A DNA stretch of 55,374 bases from Dethiobacter alkaliphilus AHT 1 (GCF_000174415.1 NZ_ACJM01000016.1:1-55374), one strand, 5' to 3'. Counted from the first letter of the stretch, positions 1-8,725 are shown. Translations and numbers: made by a program. Notes: a model not told the origin generated them from the sequence alone.

Positions 1-37
1 CTATAGGGACCAAACTCCGGTGAGTGCCCTTCCATTT

Positions 38-526
38 TCATTTTACCAGCCGGCTGGTTAGAACGTCTAAGCTAAAACCATCCTCGTCCAGCGGAATAGA
101 GTGGCGGTCGCCCTGATAATTGTAGATGGCGCCCAGGCCGCCCACGTAGCCCGGCTCCTCAACCAGCACCAAATCACCGGGGTTGAGAAAGACTTTGCTT
201 AACAAATCCATTCCCTGCTGGGAACCGTTGGTGATCAGAATGTGGTCTACATCGGCTTTAATGCCTTCGCGGGTCATTTTCTGGGCCAGATATTCACGCA
301 GTTCCTGGTTGCCTTCGGTGGGTCCGTACTGCAGGGCACATTTACCCTCTTCGCGGATTAAATCCTGCATTACTTCGTTTACTTTATCCATGGGGAAAAA
401 TTCGGCACTGGGAAATCCGCCTGCAAAAGACATTACATCCGGCTGTTCCGTCAGTTTAAAAAACTCCCGAATTTCCGATGTTTTCATTAATTTGGCGCGA
501 TCAGCGTATAAGTGATCAAATACCAT
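38..526 (-). pseudogene. PLP-dependent aminotransferase (class I/II fold), N-terminal part only, frame broken near window edge
   Basis: The start is ATG at 526, behind a GGAGGTG ribosome site. The 162 readable residues match the N-terminal third of fold-type I aminotransferases of the aromatic / 2-aminoadipate kind (usually about 400 aa). Visible landmarks are SFAGGFPS near residue 33, the LQYGPTEGNQELRE block and ITNGSQQGMDL, which contacts the cofactor. A TGA at 40-38 ends the frame. One base away the frame stays open to the window edge and reads MKMEGHSPEFGPY, as the family would continue, so a single-base indel in the AAAA run at 41-44, real or a sequencing error, is likely. The neighbours (iorAB, paaK, ACT) suggest that it deaminates aromatic or branched amino acids; that is inference. 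The rest of the gene lies outside the window. Confidence 0.75.
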
Positions 527-584
527 TGTGCTGCACCTCCGTCAGGTTAAGAAAAATAAGTTAGTAAAGTAATAGATAAAACAA

Positions 585-880
585 AAACTCCCGTCTCTGC
601 AAATCTGCAGAGACGGGAGATATACCCGTGGTACCACTCTGATTACCGATTAAAAAATCGGTCACTCAAGCATCAGCTTTCTGGATAACGGCAGTGCCGG
701 CGCCGCTTACTAAGATTCAGCGGGCAGCTCCGGGGCGGCCTACCTTTCACGATACCGAGGAACCTCTCAACTCATGGCTCCCTCTCTGTCGGTCGATCCT
801 GGCTTCTTCCCCATCTTCGCTTTCTTTACAATATGAATTGTCTGCAAAATCCGTGCTTTGAAAAAAGTAAAACTTGAATG
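585..880 (-). promoter_or_regulatory. T-box leader (tRNA-sensing riboswitch) ahead of the aminotransferase
   Basis: Read on the minus strand, the leader holds an AGAGAG-type stem I region, the conserved CCGTTATC block, and the T-box sequence AGAGTGGTACCACGGG at 640-625. A 14-bp terminator hairpin (arms 606-619 and 588-601, loop of 4) follows, with TTTTTG after it. In this family uncharged tRNA pairs with the specifier codon and the T-box bulge, which stops the terminator from forming. I could not assign the specifier with confidence. Triplets GGC or GCC near 740 sit where it might be, just before GGAGCTG. Confidence 0.85.
588..619 (-). terminator. Intrinsic terminator of the T-box leader
   Basis: A perfect 14-bp inverted repeat (588-601 with 606-619) with a 4-base loop is followed on the minus strand by TTTTTGTTTT. 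The T-box motif at 625-640 lies just upstream and would form the competing antiterminator. Confidence 0.9.
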
Positions 881-882
881 TA

Positions 883-911
883 ATTATAGCAGACGGCAAG
901 CCGTTACGCAA
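883..911 (-). promoter_or_regulatory. Sigma-A-type promoter for the T-box transcript
   Basis: The minus strand shows a perfect -10, TATAAT (888-883), 17 bases after TTGCGT (911-906, consensus TTGACA). Transcription would begin near 876, just before the T-box leader. Confidence 0.7.
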
Positions 912-955
912 GCTTATTTTTATAATTTTTTGAATTTATTTTTTCCATTTTTTGT

Positions 956-1546
956 TTAGGAGGAAAAGTGCTCATAACCGGACATGAACGCTTTTTTGTT
1001 GGTCTCCAAAAAGCGTGCCGGAACCACAGCTTCCAAAGCTTCCAGGAAGCTTTCCAGCGGAAACTCCAGGGAACGGGCCAACACACCCACCAGCACCACG
1101 TTGGATGCTTTGGGCTGCCCGCAGGCGCGGGCCGCTTCCAGCGCGTCCATGGCATAGATTTTCTCTTGGCCGGAGAGCGCTTCCATTTTTTCCATAATGG
1201 TTTGCGGGTATTTTTGAGCACCGATAATTACCGGCACCGGTTTAATCTCCTGAGTGTTCATCACCAGGGTGCCGCCGGGCCGTAAAAACGGCAGCCAGCG
1301 CCAGGATTCCAGCTTTTCCGAAGCTACGATATAGTCGGCCTGTCCCGCCTCAATCAACGGAGAGTGCACTTCCTCACCGTAGCGCATGTGGGTCAGTACA
1401 CTGCCGCCACGCTGGGCCATGCCGTGGATTTCAGAAATTTTCAGGTCTAAGCCGTGGGCCTGAATCACATGGGCCAGAATCTTACTGGCCAGAATAATTC
1501 CCTGGCCGCCCACGCCGCCCATCAGAATACTGGTTGTTTTAGGCAT
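956..1546 (-). CDS. iorB: Indolepyruvate:ferredoxin oxidoreductase, beta subunit
   Basis: The 196-aa protein of the pyruvate/ketoisovalerate oxidoreductase gamma-type family carries GGVGGQGIILASKIL near the N-terminus and HGMAQRGGSV, both hallmarks of IorB. With IorA it decarboxylates aryl-pyruvates to aryl-acetyl-CoA in the cytoplasm and reduces ferredoxin. I chose ATG at 1546 because AGGTGG lies six bases upstream; a GTG at 1555 is also in frame. It overlaps the 3' end of iorA by eight bases, so translation is probably coupled. Length is normal for the family. Confidence 0.93.
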   Translation of the reverse strand: MPKTTSILMGGVGGQGIILASKILAHVIQAHGLDLKISEIHGMAQRGGSVLTHMRYGEEVHSPLIEAGQADYIVASEKLESWRWLPFLRPGGTLVMNTQEIKPVPVIIGAQKYPQTIMEKMEALSGQEKIYAMDALEAARACGQPKASNVVLVGVLARSLEFPLESFLEALEAVVPARFLETNKKAFMSGYEHFSS

Positions 1547-3293
1547 TGTCGCCACCTGCCTTTACAATGGCATCAGATTTACATACCTGGACACATACGG
1601 CGCAGCCTACACAAAGGGAGCTGTCCACGGAATAAATTTCACCGTGTTGTGAAATGGCGGGGCAGCCCAGTTTCATACAGCGGCCGCAGGTTACGCATTT
1701 ATCTTTGTCGATTTCATAGAGGTCTTTGGGGCTCTTGTCCTGCAGAGTACACATGCGGCGGACAATAATGACAGACGGCTCATCTGCCGCCGCTTCTTCC
1801 TTAATAACCGCTTCCAGTTCCTTAAGGTTAAAGGGATCTGCCTCACGTATCCGCTCCACTCCAAGGGCTTTGCAAATAGCGCTGATATCCAGGGCTAATG
1901 TGGGGTCCCCTTTTAAGGTGGATCCGGTTCCCGGATGATGCTGGTGGCCGGTCATGGCGGTGATGCGGTTATCCAGAATCATGGTCAGGGTGGTGCCGCG
2001 GTTATAAACCACATCGGCCAGTCCGGTCATGCCGGAGTGGAAGAAGGTGGAGTCACCGATTACCGCCACCACTTTACCCTTTAAATCTGCATTTCCTTTT
2101 TCAAAACCCAGGCCTGCTGAAACGCTGGCGCCCATGCAGACACAGGTATCCATGGCTTCTAAGGGCGCTAAACTTCCCAGAGTATAACAGCCGATGTCGC
2201 CGCTGACCACCATCTTCAGTTTCTTTAACATATAGAAAACACTGCGATGGGTGCAGCCGGGACACAAAACGGGCGGGCGCATGGGAATGGGCTCGTCACA
2301 ATAGCCTGCTACTTCCAGCGGCTCGGTGTGGGGTTTGCCCAGGATTTTATCGGCAATCATGTTGGGGAAAATCTCACCGATTACCGGGAAATCTTCCTTG
2401 CCGCGGACTTTGATACCCATGGCTTTAATCTGCTCTTCCATGAAAGGATCAAGCTCTTCCACCACATACAGCTGGTCCACGCCGGAGGCGAATTCCTCCA
2501 GCTTTTTCTCGGGAAGCGGGAAATTAATGCCCAGCTTCAGCACCGAGGCTTCCGGCAGTGCTTCCCGTACATACTGGTAGCAGATACCGGCACAAATCAC
2601 ACCAATCTTTTTGTCTCGCCATTCAATGCGGTTTAGAGGAGACTGTTCCACATATTTGCGCAAAAGATCCATCCGCTCTTCCACCACCACATGACGCAAC
2701 CGGGCGTAGGCGGGAATCATCACATTCTTTTTTAAATCCTTTTTATACGGACGTACTGCAACCGCTGTCCGCTCACCCTGCTCCACCAGTGTCTGGGCGT
2801 GGGAAATGCGGGTGGAGGACTTCAGCATCACCGGAGTATCGAACTCTTCGCTGATATCCAGGGCAATGGCAACCATGTCTTTTGCTTCCTGGCTGTCGGA
2901 AGGCTCCAGCATGGGCACTTTGGCCAGCCTGGCATAATGACGGCTGTCCTGTTCGTTCTGTGAACTGTGCATACCGGGGTCATCTGCGGCTACCAGTACC
3001 AGGCCGCCGTTTACACCGGTATAGGAAAAGGTCATTAGCGGGTCCGCCGCCACGTTCACTCCTACGTGTTTCATGGCCACCAAAACGCGGGAACCGGCGA
3101 TAGATGCACCGATACCTACTTCCAGGGCCACTTTTTCATTACCGGACCATTGGGCGTCAATTTCGTCGTACCGGGCCACATTCTCCAGGATCTCCGTGCT
3201 GGGTGTGCCCGGGTATGCGGCAGCAAAATGTACCCCGGCCTCATAGGCACCACGGGCAATGGCTTCGTTGCCGCTCATCAGTGTCTTTTTCAT
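1539..3293 (-). CDS. iorA: Indolepyruvate:ferredoxin oxidoreductase, alpha subunit
   Basis: The 584-aa protein has an N-terminal pyrimidine-binding half (MSGNEAIARGAYEAG, then YPGTPSTEI), a thiamine-diphosphate domain in the second half (PPVLCPGCTHRS, GDIGCYTLG, VIGDSTFFHSG), and a C-terminal ferredoxin-like tail. The tail holds two cysteine clusters, CVTCGRCMKLGC and CVGCAVCVQVC, for [4Fe-4S] centres. It is the catalytic subunit for indolepyruvate and other aryl-pyruvates. ATG at 3293 follows GGGAGG; a TTG at 3302 is the alternative. It stands between paaK and iorB in a tight operon, which points to aromatic amino acid fermentation. Confidence 0.95.
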   Translation of the reverse strand: MKKTLMSGNEAIARGAYEAGVHFAAAYPGTPSTEILENVARYDEIDAQWSGNEKVALEVGIGASIAGSRVLVAMKHVGVNVAADPLMTFSYTGVNGGLVLVAADDPGMHSSQNEQDSRHYARLAKVPMLEPSDSQEAKDMVAIALDISEEFDTPVMLKSSTRISHAQTLVEQGERTAVAVRPYKKDLKKNVMIPAYARLRHVVVEERMDLLRKYVEQSPLNRIEWRDKKIGVICAGICYQYVREALPEASVLKLGINFPLPEKKLEEFASGVDQLYVVEELDPFMEEQIKAMGIKVRGKEDFPVIGEIFPNMIADKILGKPHTEPLEVAGYCDEPIPMRPPVLCPGCTHRSVFYMLKKLKMVVSGDIGCYTLGSLAPLEAMDTCVCMGASVSAGLGFEKGNADLKGKVVAVIGDSTFFHSGMTGLADVVYNRGTTLTMILDNRITAMTGHQHHPGTGSTLKGDPTLALDISAICKALGVERIREADPFNLKELEAVIKEEAAADEPSVIIVRRMCTLQDKSPKDLYEIDKDKCVTCGRCMKLGCPAISQHGEIYSVDSSLCVGCAVCVQVCKSDAIVKAGGDNA

Positions 3294-3310
3294 CCTGTCC
3301 AACTTCCTCC

Positions 3311-4615
3311 CTAAACTGTTTTCCTTTTATCTATAACCCGTTTGGCTTTGCCCGTACTGCGTTCCAGGGATTTGGGCTCCACCAGTTTTACACGGGGACT
3401 TACCGTTAAAACATTGGCCAGCTTGCGGCTGATTTTTTTCTCCACCGCTTCCAGGTCACGGAATGAGCCGGTAAACTTCTCCCGGTTCAACTCCACATGA
3501 ACTTCCAGATCATCCAGAAACGCCTTCTTTTTATCCACCACAATCAAATAGTGGGGGGCAACCTCCGGAATTTCCATCAACACACTTTCTATCTGAGACG
3601 GGAAAACATTGACCCCGCCAATAATCAGCATATCATCAGTGCGACCCGTTACTTTGCGCATCCTGGCGCCGGTGCGCCCGCAGGAGCAGGCATCACGGTT
3701 CAGCACAGAAATGTCTTTGGTGCGGTAGCGAATGATGGGGAATGCTTCCTTGGTCAGGGAAGTAAACACCAACTCCCCTTCTTCACCGTCGGGCAGCACC
3801 TCTCCTGTTTCCGGGTCAATTACCTCCACCAGGAAATGGTCTTCATTGATGTGCAGACCGGCCCGCGACTGGCACTCCCCGGCCACTCCGGGCCCCACAA
3901 TTTCACTGAGCCCGTAGTTATCGGTGGCCACAATACCCAAACGCTCCTCAATCTGGGTGCGCATATTTTCCGTCCAGGGTTCGCCGCCAAACATCCCTAC
4001 CCGCAGCGAAAGCTTTCTGGGATCCAGGCCCATGTCGTTGGCCACCTCTGAAAGGTACAGCGCATAGGTAGGCGTGCAAACCAGCACGTTAACGTCAAAA
4101 TCCTGAATGAGCATAATCTGCTTTTCGGTGTTTCCCACCGAAGCGGGCACCACTGTGGCTCCCGCCTTTTCCAGTCCGTAATGGAGACCGAAGCCGCCGG
4201 TAAACAGACCGTAGGAAAAACAAATCTGGGCCACATCATCCTGGCTTACACCGGCCATGGTGGCCAGCCGGGCTATCAGGTTTGACCACATATCGATATC
4301 GTTTTGGGTATAACCAACCACAATGGGTTTACCGGTGGTACCGGAGGAAGCATGCAGACGCACAATATCTTTCATTGGCCGCGCAAACAACCCGTACGGA
4401 TAATTGTCCCGCAGCGCATCTTTGGTGGTAAACGGAAACTTTTGCACGTCTTCCAGTGTCTGCAAATCATCGGGATGAACTCCCTCTCTGTCAAAAAGCT
4501 CCCGGTAAAACGGCACATTTTCATATACATTTCTGATTGTCTGCTGCAAAAGAGGCAATTGCTCCCGCCGCAGTTCTTCTTTGTCCATCATTTCTTTGGC
4601 CGCATCCCAGACCAT
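3311..4615 (-). CDS. paaK: Phenylacetate-CoA ligase family protein (AMP-forming)
   Basis: The 434-aa adenylate-forming enzyme has the PaaK signature LHASSGTTGKPIVVGYT (P-loop) near residue 85. It also has YGLSEIVGPGVAGEC, the motif YRTKDI, and the C-terminal TGRTDDMLIIGGVNVFPSQIE. It joins aryl-acetate to CoA with ATP. Next to ioR it may instead salvage aryl-acetates or run towards acid release; the direction is inference. Length is typical (430-440 aa). It starts at ATG behind GGGGTTGAG, and iorA begins about 17 bases after it ends. Confidence 0.93.
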   Translation of the reverse strand: MVWDAAKEMMDKEELRREQLPLLQQTIRNVYENVPFYRELFDREGVHPDDLQTLEDVQKFPFTTKDALRDNYPYGLFARPMKDIVRLHASSGTTGKPIVVGYTQNDIDMWSNLIARLATMAGVSQDDVAQICFSYGLFTGGFGLHYGLEKAGATVVPASVGNTEKQIMLIQDFDVNVLVCTPTYALYLSEVANDMGLDPRKLSLRVGMFGGEPWTENMRTQIEERLGIVATDNYGLSEIVGPGVAGECQSRAGLHINEDHFLVEVIDPETGEVLPDGEEGELVFTSLTKEAFPIIRYRTKDISVLNRDACSCGRTGARMRKVTGRTDDMLIIGGVNVFPSQIESVLMEIPEVAPHYLIVVDKKKAFLDDLEVHVELNREKFTGSFRDLEAVEKKISRKLANVLTVSPRVKLVEPKSLERSTGKAKRVIDKRKTV

Positions 4616-4638
4616 TTTAACTCAACCCCTTCATCCAA

Positions 4639-4706
4639 TGCAAAAACAGAACCGTCCCTGGTTTGCATTACTTTGTGAGACTTTGGGAACCGTCCCCGGC
4701 GTCTCA
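4639..4706. repeat. Pair of REP-like imperfect palindromes with GAACCGTCCC core
   Basis: Two adjacent imperfect inverted repeats are present. One spans 4639-4667 (ends TGCAAA/TTTGCA, core GAACCGTCCC). The other spans 4676-4706 (ends TGAGAC/GTCTCA, core GGAACCGTCCCC). The shared core in the same orientation and the palindromic ends look like REP units of the IS200/RAYT-associated kind seen in many Clostridia. No transposase is in the window. Confidence 0.55.
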
Positions 4707-4717
4707 ATTTGCTCCGT

Positions 4718-4749
4718 AAAAAAAAGCACCGCAAGAAAATATGCGGTGC
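4718..4749 (-). terminator. Intrinsic terminator after the ACT-domain gene
   Basis: The 8-bp stem GCACCGCA (4726-4733) / TGCGGTGC (4742-4749) has an 8-base loop and eight T after it on the minus strand. It ends the transcript of the ACT-domain gene, so paaK-iorA-iorB should have its own promoter. Confidence 0.8.
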
Positions 4750-4810
4750 CGCACTACTCCATCACCTACCGCACTACCTGCCTACAACTACATGTTCCTA
4801 CCTGCTGCTC

Positions 4811-5242
4811 TTACAGAGCATATACCTCGCTACCGTCAAGTACCCGTATATTCTTTTCCTTTAGGGCTTTCATCGCAGCGTCGCAGTCTTCCACCCGGAA
4901 AACTACCAGCGCATCCTGTGATGTTTGCCCGATAAATGCGTAGAGATACTCAATATTGACATTTACCTTGCCCAGGGTGTCCAGTACATCGGCCAGCCCA
5001 CCGGGTCTGTCCGGCACATCCACCGCAATCACTTCCGTTTCACTAACCATAAATCCTTCATCACGCAGAACCTGGTTGGCTTCCTCCGGCTTATTGACTA
5101 TGAGACGCAGGATGCCAAAATCAGTGGTATCCGCAATAGACAAAGCACGGATGTTAATGTCATTGTCACCTAGGGCCCGGGTAACTTCCGCCAGGCGTCC
5201 TGATTTATTTTCCAGAAATACCGAAATCTGCTTAACTTTCAC
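4811..5242 (-). CDS. Tandem ACT-domain protein, probable amino-acid-binding regulator
   Basis: The 143-aa protein is made of two ACT domains. One is at about 2-70 (KQISVFLENKSGRLAEVTRAL) and the other at about 70-143 (VIAVDVPDRPGGLADVLDTLG). ACT domains bind small ligands, most often amino acids. Stand-alone pairs of this kind commonly sit beside phenylacetate-CoA ligase and IOR genes. I placed the start at GTG 5242 because AAAGGGGG lies a few bases upstream; the longer frame to 5296 lacks a ribosome site. No catalytic domain is present, so a regulatory role is inferred. Confidence 0.85.
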   Translation of the reverse strand: MKVKQISVFLENKSGRLAEVTRALGDNDINIRALSIADTTDFGILRLIVNKPEEANQVLRDEGFMVSETEVIAVDVPDRPGGLADVLDTLGKVNVNIEYLYAFIGQTSQDALVVFRVEDCDAAMKALKEKNIRVLDGSEVYAL

Positions 5243-5313
5243 GCAAATCCCCCTTTCAGGCACTGTTTGTCTTCTATTCGACACTGCCGGCCTCATTCCT
5301 GCCTGGCAATTTT

Positions 5314-6096
5314 TTATTTTACTTTACGGTAAATGGCCGGCTTTACTTTTTGCAAGCCAAAACGTGCCGGGTTGGTAATCATTTCCGAACAGCCGATGAT
5401 AAAGAAGCCGCCGGCCTGAAGGCCCTGAGTAAAACGGTCAATGAGGTTCTCCTGGGTTTCCACTGTGAAATAGATAAAAACATTGCGGCAAAGAATCAAA
5501 TTGCAGCCGATCTCGTAACGGTCGGTTAACAGGTTTTGCCGCCGAAACTGGACACGGTTTTTGATTTGACTGTCCAGGAAAAATAACCCGTCCCGTTCAT
5601 TAAAATAGCGTTTACGAAAACGTTCCGGCACATGCGTAAGCAGATTATCCGGGTATTTGCCTTCCTTTGCTTTGGCCAGGATATTTACATCAAAATCGGT
5701 GGCAAGGACACGCCAACTGCATCCGGGATCCTGTTCGGAGAGCAGCATGGCCAGGGAATAGGGTTCAGCGCCCACCGAACAGCCTGCGCTCCATACCTTA
5801 AGGGGTTTGCCACCTTGAAGCAGCTCGGGCAGCAGCTGCATCTCCAATGCCCGGTAAATGACGGGATCGCGGAAAAACTGTGACGTATTAATGGTCAGAT
5901 AATCGGTAAAATGCCGCAGGATGTCCCCATCGTCGTTTAGCATCCGCATAAATGTATCATAATCCGCTGCCTTGTAGCGCTGCATCAACTGGTGAATCCT
6001 CCGCCGCATCTGCTGTTCTTTATAATGGCTGAGATCCAAGCCGATTTTGGCTTTTATTTTATGTTTGAATCCTTCATAATCCAGGGCCAGAGCCAT
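5314..6096 (-). CDS. cheR: Chemotaxis protein methyltransferase CheR
   Basis: The 260-aa protein has the helical CheR N-terminal domain followed by an SAM-dependent methyltransferase fold. Landmarks are FFRDPVIYRAL, VWSAGCSVGAEPYSLAM (SAM site) and LILCRNVFIYF. It methylates glutamates on chemoreceptors for adaptation. I chose ATG 6096, just after the cheB stop, with GGGAGGTAAGG upstream; the longer frame to 6114 overlaps cheB. It is the last gene of the che block. Confidence 0.95.
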   Translation of the reverse strand: MALALDYEGFKHKIKAKIGLDLSHYKEQQMRRRIHQLMQRYKAADYDTFMRMLNDDGDILRHFTDYLTINTSQFFRDPVIYRALEMQLLPELLQGGKPLKVWSAGCSVGAEPYSLAMLLSEQDPGCSWRVLATDFDVNILAKAKEGKYPDNLLTHVPERFRKRYFNERDGLFFLDSQIKNRVQFRRQNLLTDRYEIGCNLILCRNVFIYFTVETQENLIDRFTQGLQAGGFFIIGCSEMITNPARFGLQKVKPAIYRKVK

Positions 6097-6101
6097 CTTC
6101 C

Positions 6102-7133
6102 TTACCTCCCGCACAATGATGTAATGGCCGCCGCTATTTTTTCCAGGGGCAGAACCTGATCTGCCGCACCGGCCTGAATAGCGGCTCTGGGCATGCTAAA
6201 GATTGCCGAAGTGGCCTCGTCCTGGGCCAACACACTGCCGCCCTGACGCTTGATTTCCACCATGCCGTCGGCTCCGTCTTTGCCCATACCGGTCAGAATC
6301 ACTCCCACCATCTGTTTGCCGTATACGGAGGCGGCAGAAAGCATCATCACTGTGGCTGACGGGCGTACATGCTGTACCGGGGGGTCCTGGGTCAGGCGCA
6401 CCGTATGGTCCGAAGCCACCTCCAGGTGGAAGTTGCCCGGGGCTATATATGCCACACCGGCTAATATGGGCTCTCCCTCTTCTGCTTCTTTAATGCGGAT
6501 TGCCGCCGCTTTGTTCAGCCTATCGGCCAGGGCTTTGGTAAATTTAGGCGGCATATGCTGTGTCACCAGCACCGCCGCCGGCAGGTTCTGCGGAAGGGAG
6601 AGTAGTACTGCTTCCAAAGCCCGCGGCCCTCCGGTAGAGGCACCAATGGCCACCACTTTTGCCGCGCTGCGCACCGCCGGTTTCTGCGGCACAAGCTTTG
6701 GAGGGAGCACAGGGACCGGCCCGGACTGCACTTTAACCTGGGCGGCCACCGCTGCCTTTGTCAGAAGCTGCTCTTTTAGAGTTTCCTTGACGTTACCATG
6801 ATGCAATTCAGGTTTGGTGATAAAATCAACCGCCCCGATGGAAAGCGCTTCAACCGTTACCTGGCTGCCCTGCTGTGTCAGACTGGAGAGCATAATAACA
6901 GGAACATCAAAACGGCGCACAATCTCTTTTAAAGTCGCCAATCCGTTTAAACGGGGCATTTCCACATCCAGTGTAACCAGACCCGGCTGGAATTTAATGA
7001 TTTTTTCCAGCGCGTCCACACCGTCCCGGGCGATGGCTACTACCTTAAAACGGGGGTCTGCATTAAATATATCCTTAACAATGCGGCGCATCAGCGCCGA
7101 ATCATCTACCACCAGAACCTTAACGGGCTCCAT
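6102..7133 (-). CDS. cheB: Chemotaxis response regulator protein-glutamate methylesterase CheB
   Basis: The 343-aa protein has an N-terminal receiver domain (DD at 10-11, phosphoacceptor Asp56 in TLDVEMP), a linker near 125-160, and a C-terminal methylesterase. The esterase shows GASTGGPRALE with the catalytic Ser, TQHMPP with the His, and GMGKDGADGM with the Asp. It removes methyl groups from receptors, opposing CheR. It starts at ATG 7133 and nearly abuts cheR. Confidence 0.96.
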   Translation of the reverse strand: MEPVKVLVVDDSALMRRIVKDIFNADPRFKVVAIARDGVDALEKIIKFQPGLVTLDVEMPRLNGLATLKEIVRRFDVPVIMLSSLTQQGSQVTVEALSIGAVDFITKPELHHGNVKETLKEQLLTKAAVAAQVKVQSGPVPVLPPKLVPQKPAVRSAAKVVAIGASTGGPRALEAVLLSLPQNLPAAVLVTQHMPPKFTKALADRLNKAAAIRIKEAEEGEPILAGVAYIAPGNFHLEVASDHTVRLTQDPPVQHVRPSATVMMLSAASVYGKQMVGVILTGMGKDGADGMVEIKRQGGSVLAQDEATSAIFSMPRAAIQAGAADQVLPLEKIAAAITSLCGR

Positions 7134-7175
7134 ATAAACCTCCAGATTATTAATCTATTGAGTCTGATACTGCGC

Positions 7176-7658
7176 CTAAAGCTCTCTTTCACCGTTGCCG
7201 ACGGTGGAGACCAGCACCGTCCCGTCGGCAGCCATCACTTTCATTGTTCTGCCCACACTGCCGCCTACGTCTTCGCTGGTGATGGGTACGCGCAGCCCGG
7301 CCAACACGGACCGGACAGAGGCGATGTTTTTTTCGCCCACGGAAAGCGTCTTATTTTCAAAGGAGAAAAGCTGGCTTCCGCCAGCAATTTTGGCTTTTAT
7401 ACGGTTTGGCCTGGCGCCGAATCTTGCCATATCCTCAAGCAGCAGAGGTAGCGCCGTATCGGCAAACTTGCCCGGATTGGACTGGTTTTTAAATAAAGAA
7501 CTGTCCGAGAGCAAAATATGGGCCAGCCCCGCTACTTTGGCAGAAGAATCATAGAGAGCTACCCCTACACAGGAACCAAGCCCCACCGTAATTAACATCC
7601 CCTCTTCCTTGAGAGCGGCGTAGTCTGCAATTTTTACCCGGATACTCTGCGTGTTCAT
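7176..7658 (-). CDS. cheD: Chemoreceptor glutamine deamidase CheD
   Basis: The 160-aa CheD has VGLGSCVGVALYD with the catalytic Cys, and GLAHILL with the catalytic His. The family deamidates receptor glutamines and, in Bacillus, binds CheC to raise its phosphatase activity. Its ATG overlaps the cheC stop (ATGA), so the two partners are translationally coupled. Confidence 0.95.
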   Translation of the reverse strand: MNTQSIRVKIADYAALKEEGMLITVGLGSCVGVALYDSSAKVAGLAHILLSDSSLFKNQSNPGKFADTALPLLLEDMARFGARPNRIKAKIAGGSQLFSFENKTLSVGEKNIASVRSVLAGLRVPITSEDVGGSVGRTMKVMAADGTVLVSTVGNGEREL

Positions 7659-8266
7659 TTAGCAACTCCGTCAATTAACAATTTAACCACCGTGTCCAGA
7701 GCGTCAATATCGGGGATAATCAGAAAGTTGCCGTCAATATCTCCCGAGTCGGTGGAAAATGCCGTCTTCAACACCAAAATATAGTCCTCGGCCACATTGG
7801 CCTCGGCAAGTACCGTTCCCAGAATGGCGCCGGCCATATCCACCGCCAACTGTGGCGGTTCGGGCAAAAACGTCAGGTCGGTCATATAGGACAGCGCATT
7901 AAGATATGCTGCGGTAACAATATTACCGACCTCAAGCAGCACAGAACGCCCCATCTCACCATCCAAAGAATGTTCACGGCCTGTAAGATTGGTTACCAGA
8001 GACTGGGCACTCTCCTCACCCATTAAAAACACGGTGTAAAACGAGATGTCACCGGGAGCTTTAATAAACACTCCCTGTACCGGTTTCTCCGCGCCTCCCA
8101 AAAGATCCGGAATTTCATCCAGCGGACACAGATCCACCTCAGGAACATACATATCGACCCGCTGATAGTTTAAAAGCTGAGACAGGGATGTGGTGGCATT
8201 CCCGGCCCCGATATTACCAACTTCCTTTAAAATATCCAGCTTAAAGTCTTGGTTCAGCTCAGGCAT
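7655..8266 (-). CDS. cheC: CheY-P phosphatase CheC
   Basis: The 203-aa protein has two copies of the CheC active-site pattern: LKEVGNIGAGNATTSLSQLL near residue 13 and VLLEVGNIVTAAYLNAL near 110. These Glu and Asn residues place water for CheY-P hydrolysis in the family. It lies directly upstream of its partner cheD and downstream of cheY. Confidence 0.94.
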   Translation of the reverse strand: MPELNQDFKLDILKEVGNIGAGNATTSLSQLLNYQRVDMYVPEVDLCPLDEIPDLLGGAEKPVQGVFIKAPGDISFYTVFLMGEESAQSLVTNLTGREHSLDGEMGRSVLLEVGNIVTAAYLNALSYMTDLTFLPEPPQLAVDMAGAILGTVLAEANVAEDYILVLKTAFSTDSGDIDGNFLIIPDIDALDTVVKLLIDGVAK

Positions 8267-8284
8267 ATTTTCTCTCCTTTTACC

Positions 8285-8647
8285 TTAACCGATTACTTTT
8301 TGTACGGCGTTAATAATCCTGTCTGCCTGAAAAGGTTTAACAATAAAGTCCCGGGCACCGGCATTTAATGCTTCAATTACCAGCGCTTTCTGACCCATGG
8401 CACTGCACACCACAATTTTTGCCCCAGGGTCGGTCTCCATAATTTTCTTAATGGCTGTGATGCCGTCCATATTGGGCATGGTAATGTCCATGGTAACCAG
8501 GTCGGGGCGAAGTTCCTTATATTTATCTACGGAAACCTGTCCGTCTTCTGCCTCACCAACCACCTCATACCCATTCTTCTCCAAAATGTTGCGCAAAGTC
8601 ATGCGCATAAAAGCTGTGTCATCTGTGATTAAAACCTGTCTTCCCAC
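8285..8647 (-). CDS. cheY: Chemotaxis response regulator CheY
   Basis: The 120-aa single receiver domain shows DD at 9-10, phosphoacceptor Asp54 (TMDITMP), the switch Ser in VVCSAMG and the Lys in FIVKPF. Phosphorylated by CheA, it binds the flagellar switch. The start codon is GTG at 8647, with GGAGGAAAAG upstream. Confidence 0.95.
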   Translation of the reverse strand: MGRQVLITDDTAFMRMTLRNILEKNGYEVVGEAEDGQVSVDKYKELRPDLVTMDITMPNMDGITAIKKIMETDPGAKIVVCSAMGQKALVIEALNAGARDFIVKPFQADRIINAVQKVIG

Positions 8648-8725
8648 CGCTTTTCCTCCTTCTCTTCAAGTCATCTCCCGAAAGCGAAAAATTTATCTCA
8701 CGGCTGCTGCCGTTAGTAACAAGTA

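Noticed and set aside
5243-5313. CAGGCA/TGCCTG inverted repeat between cheR and the ACT gene as a terminator.
   Set aside because: The loop is about 40 bases and no T-run follows on either strand.
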